Positions 1-12,566 are shown, counted from the first letter of the stretch. The stretch: DNA of 50,849 bases from Chara braunii (GCA_003427395.1 BFEA01000365.1:680623-731471), one strand, 5' to 3'. The notes: generated from the letters alone by a model not told the origin. Numbers and translations: made by a program.

Positions 1-480
1 AGTCTGAGTCTGCTCCTCTGTTGGCTGTGATGTGTGGCTGTGCCTGAGTCTGAGAATGCTCCTCTGTTGGCTGTGATGTGTGGCTGTGCCTGAGTCTGAG
101 TTTGCTCCTCTGTTGGCTGTGATGTGTGGCTGCACCGGAGTCTGAGCCTGCTCCTCTGCTGGCTGTGTGATGTGTGGCTGTGCCTGAGTCTGAGCCTGCT
201 CCTCTGTTGGCTGTGTGATGTGTGGCTGTGCCTGAGTCTGAGTCTGCTCCTCTGATGGCTGTGATGTGTGGCTGTGCCTGAGTCTGAGTCTGCTCCTCTG
301 TTGGGTGTGATGTGTGGCTGTGCCTGAGTCTGAGTCTGCTATGTGGCCTAACTCTGTTTGCTGTGATGTGTGCCTGTGGCTGTGCCTGAGTCTGAGTCTG
401 CTCTGTGGCCTAACTCTGTTGGTTGTGATGTGTGCCTGAGTCTGAGTCTGAGTCTGCTTTGTGTGGCTGTGCCTCAGACA
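1..480. repeat. 46-bp minisatellite
   Basis: About ten diverged tandem units built from the words GCTCCTCTGTTGG, CTGTGATGTGTGG and TGCCTGAGTCTGAG. The GCTCCTCTG word starts near 12, 58 and 104, giving a 46-bp period. Units after about 300 become irregular and gain a GTGGCCTAACTCTG segment. The array begins at or before the window edge. No coding role is apparent; the open frame at 370-582 only translates the repeat. Confidence 0.9.
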
Positions 481-3057
481 GGGACTGACAAGGGCAGAAG
501 CAGAATTTGTGCATCAGATTTGCACTTCTGGGAAGGGCAGGAAGGACAGGGGCAAAAGTACAAACTGACTAGTACCCGATAGAGATTTTCCAGCAACTCA
601 GGTAAGCCCAAGTGAGAATGGCAGGCTTAGAAGTGCTAGGTGGCTGCAAAAATAGGTCACTGAATACTCAGCGCCATATGTAGGTAGATTTCAGATTGAG
701 CTTCATGCCCTGAGATAGGATTGCGGACTGAAATTATCTTTCCCACATGTGGGAACTTCCGGTACGGCTAGTGCACCGGAGCAGGCAGTAGAACCCGGCC
801 AGGAAGGTTTGGAGGCCTGATGAAGCACGAGTACACAATTTGGGGAAGCGAGCACTTCGCTCATTCACCCTGCAGTTGTGCTGTTTCTCAGCCTAGAGAA
901 AGAAGCTGGCAGAGTTCCTGGAGGTTGACGGTGAAGTTGGAGGGTGAAAGAGATGACCTCCATGAATATGGACGGCTATGGAGGAGCAGCAGGGAGAGGT
1001 GCTCGTTAGCGCTAGGCTATGGGGGTGAGGGAGACGGACCTCTAGCCACGCTGTGAAGTTGAAGAGAGGTTGAGGAAGGAGGAAAGTGGTGAGGAACCAA
1101 CAAGAAGACCCACCTTCGGCTATGGTGGACTTACATCTTCATCTCCATGACTGGCACTGGATCCAGAAGGCCCCTGCTGGGCTACAAGTTGGGCATGGCC
1201 TCTATCAGGAAAGGACAGGCTAGACAATAGTTAGGATGAGAGGAGAGTGAGAATACTTGCACTGTCCTTTGAACAGCCGAGGTAGCCTTGGATGTACCAC
1301 CATAGCTAGTAGCCATACCAAGGTGGAAGGAAGGTAAAGTGAGCCGAGGAGGGTTCTATCTTTCTGTCTTTCTTTCTTTCTTTCTTTCTTTGTTCTTGCT
1401 AATCTGGCAGTAAGGGGGATCAATCAGACATTGCTTCTGGTTCATTCATTCCTTGGTGTTGTTAATTATTATCATTAATTAATGCTTTCAAGGGTGATGA
1501 AAAGGGAGAGATGATGATGGCGAGATGACAGGGAGATGGCATTGGTTCCAGCTTGTGTTCTTCTTCTTCTTCTTCTTCTTCTTCTTCTTCTTCTTCTTCT
1601 TTCCTCCATTTATTTTCTTTCCTAGACTCATTCCTCTTCTATTTGAGTCATGATAATGGCATCGTCTCATCCTTTGCACTGTAAAATGGGCAGGATCATA
1701 GCACAGACATCAGTCAAAAGCAGCAACTGCGTTCCACAAGCTCCAGCGTTCTGCAATAAGGTCTTGGAACGCAGGGAAGGAGGAGGAGGGATAATGTTGA
1801 AGATGACATCAACATTATATCTCGGAAGAATTCATCAATCCGAAGCGGCAAGCGTGAAGAGGAGGGTTAGGAGGCTCCACTTGCTGCTCTTGAAAGGATT
1901 TCAGGCGTCTGAAAAGTCCCAGTCCCAGTTCCAAGTCCAAGAGAGTCCCATGTGATATACTCCCAACCACTACGAATTGCAGGCCGACCGTATCGTAGCG
2001 GGCAAGTCTGCAGTAAATAGGCCTGTAGGTTGGCAATCCAGTAGGCCCAGTTCGTCTGTGGTCGGTAGGTGTAAAGTCTGTCAGTCAAAATGCAGCTCAG
2101 TCCCAGGAAAGTCCATGAGTACGAAGCACACCACAGCTCGCAGGCAAAAGAGTACCGGTCTCGAAATAGTCAAATTTGGGAACCGCAGTAAGTACCTGGT
2201 CCCGCTGGTGCCCCCCAGTGGTCCCATTTTGTGTCCAGGCCAGGGCCTTGGATTTTAGGAAGGAATGGGATGCTGGACCCGGTTTCCAGCTGTTGGGAAA
2301 CTTCGAAAATACTAAGTAGCTGCTCCAGAAACTACAAAATTTTCAATATTCTCTGTATATTTTCGTGAGGGACGCTGGGCTGGTTCCCAGCACGTGCTGC
2401 TCCCCACGAATAGATCGGAGCCCTGTTTTAAAAAAAAGAAAAAAAAGGAAAAGAAAAACATAAGGCCAGCATCAGCAGGCACGGAAGCGCTGATGCAGTC
2501 TTGTGCGGTGAAGGAACAAGTGAGGCTGAGAGACACAGAAGTATAGTCCATGGTGTCCGGCACCCTAGCTGATAACAATGAGTGAGCAAGAGTGAGGGAA
2601 GACATTCGGAGAGAGTGCGTGATACCTGCGGGTGTAAAGTAGTGTGTGAGAGAGAGAGAGAGAGAGAGATGGAGGGAGAGGGAGATACTTAGTACCTGAG
2701 TGTGAGCGTGGCAGCCATAGCCGCAAGCATGTACATACATGAGACTTGTTGTGTAAGATTTGAACTTAGAGCAATTTCCAAAGTGTTCGCTATGTCGTCG
2801 TGCGTACACGTACGGGGCCTTTCCGTACATAACAAACACATATTTTACATCCGTAACCCTGTACGTGGCCACGTACGTTCTGGACGTAAAACGTTGTCGG
2901 GCGGGGAGGTCTCCACCACGGCTTCTTGTGGCCACTCCTTTTCGGCGACTGTCTAGACCACCCCTTCACACCTTCCACATGCCCGACAAGCAGGACCCCG
3001 ACTCGTAAGCCTGATTCACACGTCTCAGAAGCACGCTCTTCCGCTCAGAACAAGACA
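481..3057. other. Gene-free stretch with simple repeats
   Basis: I see no recognisable protein domain or RNA gene. It holds a CTT tract (1558-1600), a CTTT tract near 1367-1392, a GA tract (2648-2669) and a patch rich in CGTAC words (2800-2900). Open frames here are short, overlap on both strands and lack domain-like composition. An isolated small exon cannot be excluded without transcript data. Confidence 0.6.
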
Positions 3058-3147
3058 TGTGAAAACCCAGAAAATTAAAAGCAGCGTACAGTTGGCTACT
3101 CTTCCGGTTCAACTGCCGCAGCGTCTGGAACACACAATGAGCAGGTA

Positions 3148-3236
<89 letters not shown>

Positions 3237-3425
3237 CCTTATACTCTGAGATGCGAAATCTAGGTTCCAGGATCCCTTGACTTCGCAGGTGCACTTTCAC
3301 CCGGAACAAGACCATGTACACGAGGCATGAGAAAACACAGAAAAAAATAGAGGCGACGCGCAGCGGCTATTCTTCTGGTGCAACAGACATAGCCGCTGGA
3401 ACGAACGGCGAACAAGTAAGGTTGT

Positions 3426-3484
<59 letters not shown>
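3058..3484 (+). repeat. Duplicated module with CT tracts
   Basis: Two related units lie in direct order, 3058-3232 and 3326-3484. Each has an A-rich start (AAACCCAGAAAA versus AAACACAGAAAA), then a segment like GGCTATTCTTCTGGTGCAAC, then a GT-containing junction (GAGCAGGTATGG or GAACAAGTAAGG). Each ends in a long CT tract (3152-3227 and 3428-3476) followed by a TG run. The parallel order shows duplication of a whole module, not independent growth of microsatellites. SLSLSL and ERERER frames across the tracts are not genes. Confidence 0.75.
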
Positions 3485-3486
<2 letters not shown>

Positions 3487-5750
3487 CTGTTCTTTACGTT
3501 CGCTCCCTCCTGCTCCATTCACTATCTTCGCTGTATCTGACTGCACCTGAGGTCGGATACATTCGATAATTTCCAATGCATCTGACCTCACTTGTGGTCG
3601 GAAATATATGTAGGTGAAACTCTGACGAAACAGTCGGTCCCAGCCCCCCGTCTGTTGTCCTCTTCTCCCTCTCTGCCTACGGTTCACCAAGCAGATATGT
3701 TTGACGACAAATATATATACCTGCGTACATGTGCATACGCTATGCATGAGCAGATTACGCGTGCATTTTGAAGAACAACTGCGCGGGCAATAGTGCCCTC
3801 CCCGATCGCTGCGGAAAAAAGTAAAAGACAGCACACTCAACGCAGCGAAACGAAACGGAGAGAGGTAAAGAAAGAAAAAAAACGACGGCACACTCAGCAT
3901 CTTCACCACCCCTCAAGCTCTCCCATCTTCACGTCTCTATATCTCCGTGTGTGAACGGAGGGCACCTGGGGGCGTACTCACACTAGGAGTGTCTCAAATG
4001 TATCTGACCGTATTTACGGCCATACCTGGATGTATCGGGCCACTATTCCGTTCAGAGATATGTAAAACGGTCGTAGTGTGAGTATGCCCTGAGACGCGTA
4101 AACTCTGAATAGCCATGGAAAACCCCTCTTTCTCCTTCCCCACACGACCATCTCTCTCTCCCTTTCTCTCTCTCTCTCCCTCTCTCCCTCTCTCTCTGTG
4201 TCTGTTGCTCCCCCTCCTGCTTTCCGGATCCCGCCAGCGTTGTCTTGGACGTGTCTGCCCGCTACTACAGTCAGATGCGGATTAGAGAAAAGAAAAAAAA
4301 AACTATCCGGAGCAGGGACTAAGTAGAAGACTCAGGCGGCCATCACCGGGATGAAGAAGACGACCGCAACAACGGGCACAAGGAGCAATGACGTGTCCCC
4401 TCTACTTCCCCGCCAGCAGGCAAGTCTCCAACCCGGCGCCCGTCATTTCGCTAGTGCCATCGAAAGGATGAGCAACGCACCGGCCAACAGGTAAGTATCC
4501 AAAGCGTGGCAGTCCTCACGGTGCATCCGTCGATAAAATGAGCAAAATCGGAATGAATCTTCCGCTCGATTATGGCCGGGTTCATTGAACTGCAGACGCT
4601 CTTAGCTCAAACTGGACAAGCTCGACCAGTCCGAGATGGTCACGGCCCCCTACAGCAAAAGGCCGAGCACTGCGAAGAGGATCTCGCTATTGGCAAAACG
4701 GGAACGATCAAACGTAGTAATGAGAATTTCAAACACGGATCGCGTGCAGAGTGGGGAAAGGCTGACGGAGCCTAGTCGGGAAGACGAACGATCTTCAAGA
4801 AGAGGATGACCGTGATGACGAGTGCCACTATGGCGTGATGACGAGTGCGACTATGGTCGAAGCGATGATCGCCGTGAGCGCAGCAAAAGGGGCCTCGCTC
4901 CACTACTCACAGAATGTGCAATACGGGAATGAATCTGCCCCTAGAACACCGGCAGATACACGGGGAGCTCTCCCGCTGTTGCGCTCCGTTGTTTACCACT
5001 GCCGCTCGACTCTAGGCCCACTCCACATCGACGGCTCTCGAGGTAAGTACATTCTCTCTCTTTCTTGTATCTGGCTGCCAACCTAGCCGGATTCACACAC
5101 TCATCAGTGATCGTGCGAGCTAAGGCCATGACCACGACCTCTGCTGCAGGGACGATGAACGCGGTAACGAAGCGGGGTGATTGCGGGCAGCCTGAGCACA
5201 AAAAGGGATCAAGAAAAACGACCATGAGCTGGATTAAGATCACGACGACAATCAGTAGCAGTGGCAGCCGATTTCTCCCGAAAGTGCAAAATGAGACTGA
5301 ATCTTCCTCCAAAAGTCAGGAAGATTCATTGTCGTTCCAAAAAAAGGAAAAGTTTTCCTCCCGCAGCCCCTACCATTCGTATCGGCCAAACCAAGGCCCG
5401 AAATCAAAATCTACCTCGTCCAATCAATCCGCGGCGCGCCAAGACCCCCATATAGCATCCTACATCGTCCAAATCCGTTCAGAAATGAAAGAGATATGCC
5501 TATTCCCGCTCCGCCATGCCTGCCTGTTCGTTGTCTCCGCGCGTAGCTCATGAAGCCTCTACTGACTAATCCGCTAACTTACCGCGGAAACTAACGTGAT
5601 ACTCCGACTTACAAGGTCCCAAAACCCCACCTCTGCATCTTGTCTCGCTCTATTCTGCTAAGAATCGAGCCAACTATGTGACTTTCACTCTCGCTTTCCC
5701 TTCCTTCCACCATACCCGACTGCCGCCCCTCCTCCACGTCCATGCGCTGC
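3485..5750. other. Non-coding stretch with splice-donor-like sites
   Basis: No protein domain is recognised. There is a CT-rich tract at 4151-4200. Two near-consensus splice donors occur, CAG/GTAAGTAT at 4488-4498 and GAG/GTAAGTA at 5040-5049. The second runs into a CT-rich stretch, like the GT junctions at 3145 and 3416. The segments before these sites share ATGAGCAA- and CGCTG-like words, so the area may hold decayed copies of one exon-bearing module. No reading frame joins them convincingly. Confidence 0.5.
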
Positions 5751-5751
5751 C

Positions 5752-5842
5752 CACGTACTTCTCCCGTGCGCTGCTCACGTACCTCTCCCGTGTGCTGCTC
5801 ACGTACCTCTCCCGTGCGCTGCTCACGTACTTCTGTACGTGC
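5752..5842 (+). repeat. 24-bp tandem repeat
   Basis: Four near-identical units built from CACGTACCTCTCCCGTG and CGCTGCT lie head to tail. Because 24 is a multiple of three, several frames stay open, which explains the SRALLTYL-type translated repeats. I regard it as a minisatellite. Confidence 0.85.
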
Positions 5843-7640
5843 GCCCCGACGTGCGCAGTACCTCCACTCCCATTGCCTCCCCAGGCAAAAAAGTCCCGAC
5901 TGTCAGCTCCCCTCCTCCCTTTATGCTCCCCTGGTCGGCTCCGACCAAGTGTTACCCTGACGGCTGCAGCCGCTGTTCCCGCTTGTGCGCACATGTGCGC
6001 CTCAAGACTCCGAGAGGCAGTTACGTGCGTGCTTCCTTTCCCGCCAGCAGTGTTCTGATTCTCCTCTCCGCCCTCTCCCGCACCCGGCCACTTCTCTAGG
6101 CTAGGTACATCCCTCTAGTGAGTCCACACCTTTCTTACATTTAGCCGCCCGCACGTCAACGGTCAGATCCCTCGTCAGGCCTAGCACTAGTTTTCCCTTT
6201 TTTTTTTTTTTTTTGCACACGTACTTTCCCAAACGCGAGCGACCGTATCGAGGGCCAAGGCGGGATGAATCTGGCCGCAATCACGCCCAGATCTCAGCCG
6301 AAAAAGTCTTAGTAGGAGCATGTGGTGGGTCAGGCTGTCTGGCCTTGTTGTCCCGCCCCCTTTGCCCCTTTCTTCTGCACCAGCTTGTTCCCTCCACTCA
6401 GTGCTCCCCCGTCATCCCCCCTCGCTGCAGTTTCTCTTTGTTTGTCCGCTCATTTGATCACGGCCAGACCCGTTTCCCATGTCTTTCGTTGTCCCATGTT
6501 CCTCGGTCCGAACCTCGAGAGGAGCCCATACGAGCCTAAGTGGCTAAGCCACCCACCAGGGTTTGCGAGCCATCAAATGCGGCCATCAAAGGGACCCGCC
6601 CCTTTCATCCCTTTCGAGGTGGCGTGTCGCGTTCGCTACTGGCCCATGCACACACACCCCCGGACACACATGCATTTCCATTTTCGAGCTTACACACACA
6701 TGCACATTTACTCAGGCACGCACACAAAAGCGGCACGGTTGGTCTGGTTCTTATGCACGCCTGCGCCCATGGGTGCGCCCCCATTTTTCGAAGTCTCTCT
6801 CACACTCACGAGAATATGGAGACACAGTGGCTGCACCAATTTCACCCTACTTGTATAGCCTCTTGTCAACACTACACGACCAACCGCTGATGCATCGCTC
6901 AAAACCCCAAAGACCGCGTCGATTGCATGTCGCGTGGTGTGGCCCTGACAACCATCCAGAAGCCACGAGTCGCAAGAGTCGGCACTCAATAATTGTAGCA
7001 GAGGCTTGTGGTAGAAGTAGTCGTTGCGGACGTCTGCTGACGGATCCTCCCACCGTCGTTACTTGACCCTCACCCCCACACGTTGTCACCCGCCGTCGCC
7101 GCTTCGCCCCAAACCCCAATGGACAGAAAATCGGGCTCTCCCAAGCTCCCTCTCTCTGCCACCTCTACACCATTCCCCCACGCACATCGCAACTCCCTGC
7201 ACATGCCTCGCAATCCCAAACTCAACCGAAACGCCCCAAGCATAAGTAGACAAAACCCCGAAACAAGCGAAAACGTTCTGCCACATACACACAAACAAGC
7301 ACAAGATTCGGAAAAAAAAGGCCCGGCTGGTAGGCAGCCGCCTGACAACGTACGGGGGAAAAAAGAAAAAGAACATATGTAACATAGGCAGGCAAACAAT
7401 ATTTGTCTGCGCTAACCCTAAATTCTTATTAAAATACGAGAAAAAAATAAAACCAGAAAAATGGTAATTGCCTAGGCTACCAGAGTGGCCCCCGACCAAT
7501 TGTCCAGCTGGGCCAAAACAAATAATGAAAAAAAACAAAAACAAAAAATTATTTAAAAATCTTTATTTTTATTTAAATCTGGTAAAGAATTTTGATGCGA
7601 GGCAAAAACTGTTCAGTTTATTTTTCGGCACAACCTAACT
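5843..7640. other. Gene-free, low-complexity stretch
   Basis: I see no recognisable gene. It holds a poly(T) run at 6198-6214, CA-rich stretches near 6645-6725 and A-rich stretches around 7300-7560. Many short open frames overlap on both strands, none with domain-like sequence. Confidence 0.55.
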
Positions 7641-7648
7641 TTTTTCAG

Positions 7649-7650
<2 letters not shown>

Positions 7651-7689
<39 letters not shown>

Positions 7690-7960
7690 GGACCAGGGTT
7701 ACCAGCCCGTACGTACGGAGGCCCCCGGGCGGACCTCCGAACCTGAAGGGGTTCGGACCCCGCCAAAAATTATTTTGGTGCCTAAAAGTAATCTTTTTTT
7801 TTCTGAATTTGTTTTTGTGAGTTCTCTATGATGTCCGTACGTTCGGGCGTTCGGGGTCCGAACCTGAAGGGGTTCGGACCCCGCCAAAAATTATTTTGGT
7901 GCCTAAAAGTAATCTTTTTTTTCTGAATTTGTTTTTGTGAGTTCTCTATGATGTGAGGTA
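7651..7960. repeat. Poly(T) repeat with CGTACG/CGAACC words
   Basis: A ~35-base T run is followed by GC-rich words (CGTACGTACGG, GTCCGAACC, GGTTCGGACCCC). A ~95-bp unit then occurs twice (about 7739-7833 and 7857-7950). It contains GAAGGGGTTCGGACCCCGCC, AAAAATTATTTTGGTGCC and TTTGTGAGTTCTCTATGATG. Its 3' flank (7950-8060) matches 9070-9200: GTGAGTT, then ATTTTCAG, then GCCAAAGATG and CTCACTA. This marks it as the same repeat family as the neighbouring word arrays. Confidence 0.7.
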
Positions 7961-8134
7961 CATGCACATAAATTTTCAGTGCATTTTGCTAAGCCAGAAA
8001 ACAATTAAAAATTGCCAAAGATGGAGGGGTCAAAATGTGCTCGCCTACTCACTATTTTGTTTTTTTTCACTTCTTATTTTTTGTTTTCACTTTATTTCGG
8101 GGCCTAAACAATTTTATTATTTTTTGAAATGTTT

Positions 8135-8240
8135 TTTGCATGGCTACCATCCGGACATCCGGACAGGCGTCCAGACGGTCTGCTGTCCAGTGTCTGGACG
8201 TCGGACCGTAGGAGGCCCGTCCGGAAGGGACCGAAACCCC
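8135..8240. repeat. GTCCGGAC/GTCCAGAC word array
   Basis: The cluster begins after TGGCTACCAT and carries CCGGACATCCGGACAGG, then GTCCAGACGG, CTGTCCAG, GTCTGGACG and TCGGACCG. It is dense in 6-8 bp palindromic words. The surrounding AT-rich DNA, including a T-rich flank, is like that of the other arrays between 7.6 and 9.6 kb. Confidence 0.65.
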
Positions 8241-8551
8241 AAAATTCAAAAAAAAAGGGAGGCACCCTAGACCTGTTCCTTGGGTCCAGGGCGCCCCCTG
8301 AAAAATGTTTTGATGATTTTTGGGGCCAGTATTGGCACCGGCCCCTTTTCCACTTGCATCCTGTGCAGACCGTTGGAGGCAGAGCGCGGTTCCCCAGTGA
8401 TGAAGGGAAGAAAGGGCGGATTGAGGCACTTCAGAGCACTTTCCCGTCCACCCGCTGCCTCCACTGCCACACACATGCACACACTCACACAGAGGGAGAG
8501 GGAGAGAGAGCCCTGGTTACCGCTGTGGACTGGTGCACGCATTTGTGCACA

Positions 8552-8556
<5 letters not shown>

Positions 8557-8599
<43 letters not shown>
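8557..8599 (+). repeat. GA microsatellite
   Basis: An uninterrupted AG dinucleotide tract. ERERER-type open frames through it are artefacts. Confidence 0.95.
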
Positions 8600-8602
<3 letters not shown>

Positions 8603-8890
8603 GAACTCGGATGTTGAACTTTGAACTTTAAATTCTGAACTGCTAAAGTCTTAAACTTTATTTAATATTTACCTTTATTCAAGTTTACTGTGGAGTGCTC
8701 CTCTTTTTGTTTCTTCACTTTTTCTTCCCTTGCTGCAGTTTGTGCTTTGCAGTGACTGTGCCATCACAGTGCATGTCAGGGAATGATCATTCATGTTTGT
8801 TATGCCTGCCAACAGCGCTGTCTTCCCGGAACACTTCCCCTCAAGTCAAGGTTATATGATGAAACTGCATTCAACATGCATAAGAGACAT

Positions 8891-8892
<2 letters not shown>

Positions 8893-8929
<37 letters not shown>

Positions 8930-9065
8930 CCGGACCAATCCGGACATGATCATCCGGACCATGTCCGGACGGTCCGGACTGGTCCCGAAATCCGGACGTC
9001 CGGATCATATCCGGACCAACCGGTTGTCTGGGTCCGGATCGGTCCGGTGTCCGGGTCCCGCGGTA
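8893..9065. repeat. Poly(T) plus TCCGGAC word array
   Basis: A ~34-base T run leads into about 130 bp in which TCCGGAC, GGTCCGGA and CCGGACC recur roughly every 8-15 bp. The spacing is irregular and the words mostly intact. The array ends at GCGGTAGCCATGG, the reverse complement of the word that precedes the array at 8140, so the two arrays appear to face each other. The flank at 9070-9200 resembles that at 7945-8060. Confidence 0.75.
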
Positions 9066-9378
9066 GCCATGGTTTTTCGTGAGTTTTGTATCATGTGATG
9101 TACACATCTGTGAATTTTCAGGGCATTTGGCAATGCCAAAAGAAAATGAAAAATCGCCAAAGATGCCGGTGTCGAAAACGTGCTTCCACGCTCACTAATT
9201 TTAATTCTGTTTTTTTTTTTCCTTTTTTTTCTTATTAGTAATATTTTCCATATTTTATTTTTATTTCAAATTTCGTAAGGAATTTGGATAAAATGCTCAG
9301 GCAAATGTTGATTATTTTATTATTCTGCATAACATTTGTTTTTTATCAGATTTTTTTGAGTTCTTCAGATAACTTCTT

Positions 9379-9570
9379 CGTTTTTTTTTTGTTTTTTTTT
9401 TTTTTTGGGTCCGCGTTCGGCCCGAACGCCCGAACGCATCCCCAAGGGGTCCCGTACGTTCGGCCCGTCCCGAACGCCGTCCACCCTGGCTGGGACCTTC
9501 TCTGGTCCTCATACGGCCGGGCAGCCCGGGCAATCAAGGTGACCCAGGCGGCCCGGCTAGTAGCCTAGGT
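9379..9570. repeat. Poly(T) plus CGAACG/CGTTCGG word array
   Basis: A T-rich run is followed by CGTTCGGCCCGAACGCC, CGAACGCATC, CGTACGTTCGG and CCCGAACGCC. It then passes to GGCCGGGCAGCCCGGGC and ends near CTAGTAGCCTAGG. The last word is echoed in inverted form at about 7470 (GCCTAGGCTACC), so 7470-9567 could be one compound insertion. The internal words differ from the arrays at 8.1 and 8.9 kb although the arrangement is the same. Confidence 0.65.
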
Positions 9571-9599
9571 ATTTACCAAAACAAATTTAACTGGAACGG

Positions 9600-9925
9600 C
9601 AATATGCCTGTGTGTGTGTGTGTGATCCATAGGAACACACACACACCATCAAACACACACACAATGACATGCATGACACAAACAGAACACACACGCACCA
9701 ACACATTTTTATGCTTTTCTGTCCCGGGGCTATATCCAATCGATAAATAGATTGCATATAGCCGTTAAAAAATGGTGGGCAAGGGTGGTGTTCTAAGCCA
9801 CACAGTGTAATACGGCTTGTATACATGAAATCGGCCTTGGAACTCCGTTTTCTCGGCTGATTTCCGGAATACAGGGTGCAGAACTTCGTTTTTTCGGCTG
9901 ATTTCCGGTACACAGGGTGCATGGA
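9600..9925. repeat. GT/CA inverted tract and 41-bp duplication
   Basis: A GT run (9609-9623) faces several CA runs (9634-9700) and could form a hairpin. At 9840-9921 two adjacent ~41-bp units share TCGGCTGATTTCCGG and ACAGGGTGCA. No gene is seen. Confidence 0.7.
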
Positions 9926-11530
9926 CACTAACCAACACCCTGGTGTGAGGAATGAGCCGTCACGGGGCCTAGCCAACATCCACATGTACTGGGCTAAGGC
10001 CCCCAGCAAGCCTCGTGCCCGCCCTAAGTGCAGGCGGGCCTGTATATTGACAAGAGGCCCTGCAGATCATATTTCACGAATGCTGCGCCAGACAGTTTCT
10101 CCACGCCAGTTGGTTGGGGCACACCTAAGTGCCAGAAATTCAGCAACTGCATGAGGCCCAGAGCCTCGACTGACAGTTAAGGCCCTGGGCAAGTAAGTGT
10201 GAGGCCGACAATGCACGCTGCACTCAGAGGTTGGAAATGCCTTCGGGAAACCGGTCTACCGACTGAATCTGGACACAGTTCTGGATAATGGGGGTACAAC
10301 TGTAAGACTGGGCCCTTTTTCGATTCGGGCCTGGGCGCAGATCCAAAGGCCCAGGCACACGACTGAGGGGGGCTGCACGCCTTGCAGAGCGGCATATAGG
10401 CAGGGCAGGCGAAGGCAGCAGGATCCTTTGCTCTTGCGAGCGACGCGGCAACGCTGCTGCGCTGTGCATTGGGCTGGGAGAGCGCATGTTGGCAGGCGAC
10501 GCGGTGGAGCCATAGCCAGGCGCAGGGCGCAGCTGGCGCAGGGTGCAGCGGCGCAGGGCGCTGAGGCGCAGAGGGGCGCTGGGTGCATGAGCGCAGACAG
10601 CCATAGCCAGGCTGTCTGGCGCGGTGGCGGGTGAGTGGCGAGGTGGTCTTCGGAAGGAAGGAGAGAGAAGGCGATGTGGGAGAAGTCAGGGGAGAGAAAA
10701 GGAGGAGCGACGTACCTGGTGGGAGAGCAGTTGGCATTCGGTGTTGACGTCATCACTCACTGGTGGTCAAGTCTTCAAGTTGCATCATGCTGTAGTGTAG
10801 GCTAGTGTAGATGTAGGTAGGAGCGCCAGGCTCTGTTCACGAGAGAGATCGACATTGGTTGTGCTGTTGGTGTTGCCCGCTTGGGCATTGAACATTGGCT
10901 TCACTATTCTGGTGTATGGCTCTCTTTTGGATGATTCTTGGTTCTCAGCGCTATCTGCTCTTCGTCCGACTACATGATCTGCAGCGTGATTTGACAATTG
11001 TGAATTCTATGCTTTGCCCATCTTTCATGTTCCTTGCACTGGCACCAACAAAAAAAAAAAAAAACTGTATGGGCCCCTCCTGTACGAGTAGCGTGCGTGG
11101 TACGGCCGTACATATATGCAGTGCCGTACAGATCGCTACGCCAGAGCGTTCACAAGCTCGTCTGCGCTGTGCTACTCATGCTTGGGGTCGTACGTGTGTG
11201 TCAGCCGTTCATTAAGTGTGGGATCATTGCACTCTTCTATGCCTTCCCTTAATCGCGAACCTGGTCCAACAGATCAGGTCATGCTAAGTGAGTGCAGAAG
11301 AGCAGCGAGTGGAGCTTGCCCTCCCCTGAGATTTATCTCTGTCTCCTTGCTCCTTGGCCTGCAACAACTCTCTGCTGCCGGTCTTCCCCCGAATAGAACT
11401 TACGGTCAATATAGCTGTACTGGGAGCAATTTTCTGTCTTATTACCGCGACTGTGTGTTCTAATCGGGGGAAGACGGGTAGCTTTGCTCTGAGTTCACCG
11501 CAACAACCCTCTTGTTTCCAAATTCCTTGC
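9926..11530. other. Gene-free; GCGCAG-rich patch
   Basis: 10440-10600 is dense in GCGCAGG-type words, which produces long Pro/Ala-rich open frames on the minus strand (up to 186 codons). That composition reflects the repeat words, and the opposite strand is also open. An A run lies at 11049-11064. No domain is recognised. Confidence 0.55.
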
Positions 11531-11532
11531 CA

Positions 11533-11567
<35 letters not shown>

Positions 11568-11608
11568 TTATGAATTTTCTGTTATATTAACTTATATAGA
11601 TGTATATA

Positions 11609-11687
<79 letters not shown>
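11533..11687 (+). repeat. CTAT and GA microsatellites
   Basis: A CTAT tetranucleotide tract (11533-11568) lies ~45 bp before an uninterrupted GA tract (11612-11686). The GA tract abuts the L2-like reading frame that follows. Confidence 0.95.
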
Positions 11688-11689
<2 letters not shown>

Positions 11690-11690
<1 letters not shown>

Positions 11691-12031
11691 TGTATGTTCG
11701 TCGATATTCGAAGGCCACGAAGTGGGAGAGCCTGGAGGAGCTGATAAGAAACCCGAGAAAAGCCAGCCCGTGGGAGCCTTTAGCTCGTCGAGTTATGAGC
11801 GTCTTTGAAAAGAAGGGTCCAACATCAACAGCATCAGATTCTACAAGATTTACTTACATATTAGCTTGTGATAAATTAAAAACAGGTAGCCCAGTCATGA
11901 ATAATGTGCATAGCTTTGGGAACCTGGAGCAAGCTTTGGGAAATTGTGTACAATTAGCATATATACCAGTGGGTACTTTGATTCATAATACTGAATGGAA
12001 TCCAGGCCAAGTTTTCAAAGAAACTTCATAG
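11690..12031 (+). pseudogene. Ribosomal protein L2 fragment, mitochondrial type
   Basis: The frame that enters from the GA tract gives a clear L2 stretch from about 11840 to 12004. It reads FTYILACDKLKTGSPVMN, then ALGNC, then AYIPVGTLIHNTEWNPGQ. In the L2 family the YILA-KL-G-V segment is followed by GN-L-L-IPVGT-HNIE-PG, which is what is seen here. In L2 the PG is normally followed by a long C-terminal domain (GGQLARSAG onward). Here it is replaced by VFKETS and a stop. About 45 codons before the L2 part (TKWESLEELIRNP onward) do not resemble the L2 N-terminal domain. The core is AT-rich and lacks plastid-type residues, which suggests a mitochondrial origin. It may be a nuclear insertion of mitochondrial DNA, or one exon of a transferred gene with a possible GT donor just after the NPGQ codons (CAA/GTTTTC). 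Confidence 0.7.
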
Positions 12032-12055
12032 TACCCAAAACGTAAAAATGATTTA

Positions 12056-12566
12056 GTCACACTGTGAACTGGAGCACAAAAGCGAAAAAAAGAAGAAAAG
12101 ATGAGAAAAGAAAAAAGGAGAAGAAGAGGCAAGGAAAGCTCCACCTGTTCATAACCTATTACGTACAAGGCCAGCCACGTGGATGACAGGTTGTCACACT
12201 GTGAAACAGAGCGCAAAGGCGGAAAAAGACAAAACAAGAAAAGGAAAAGAAGGAAGGAAGGAAAGCCCCACCTGTTCATCACCTCTTACGTACAAGGCCA
12301 GCCACGTGGATGACAGGTATATATTGTCACACTGTGAATCGGGGCGCAAAGGCGGAAAAAGACAAAACAAGAAAAGGAAAGAAGTAAGGAAGGAAAGCCC
12401 AACCTGTTCATCAACTCTTACGTACAAGGCCAGCCACGTGGATGACAGGTATATATTGTCACACTGTGAATCGGAGCGCAAAGCCGGAAAAAGACAAAAC
12501 AAGAAAAGGAAAAGAAGTAAGGAAAGCCCAACCTGTTCACAAGGCCAGCCACGTGGATGACAGGTT
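12056..12566 (+). repeat. Four-copy ~133-bp tandem repeat
   Basis: Units start with GTCACACTGTGAA at 12056, 12193, 12326 and 12458 (steps of 137, 133 and 132). Each has an A/G-rich middle (GACAAAACAAGAAAAGGAAA) and then ACGTACAAGGCCAGCCACG, TGGATGACAGG. The last unit lacks part of its middle. ACGTACAAGG and GCCACGTGG stay well conserved while the purine-rich part varies in length. Confidence 0.9.
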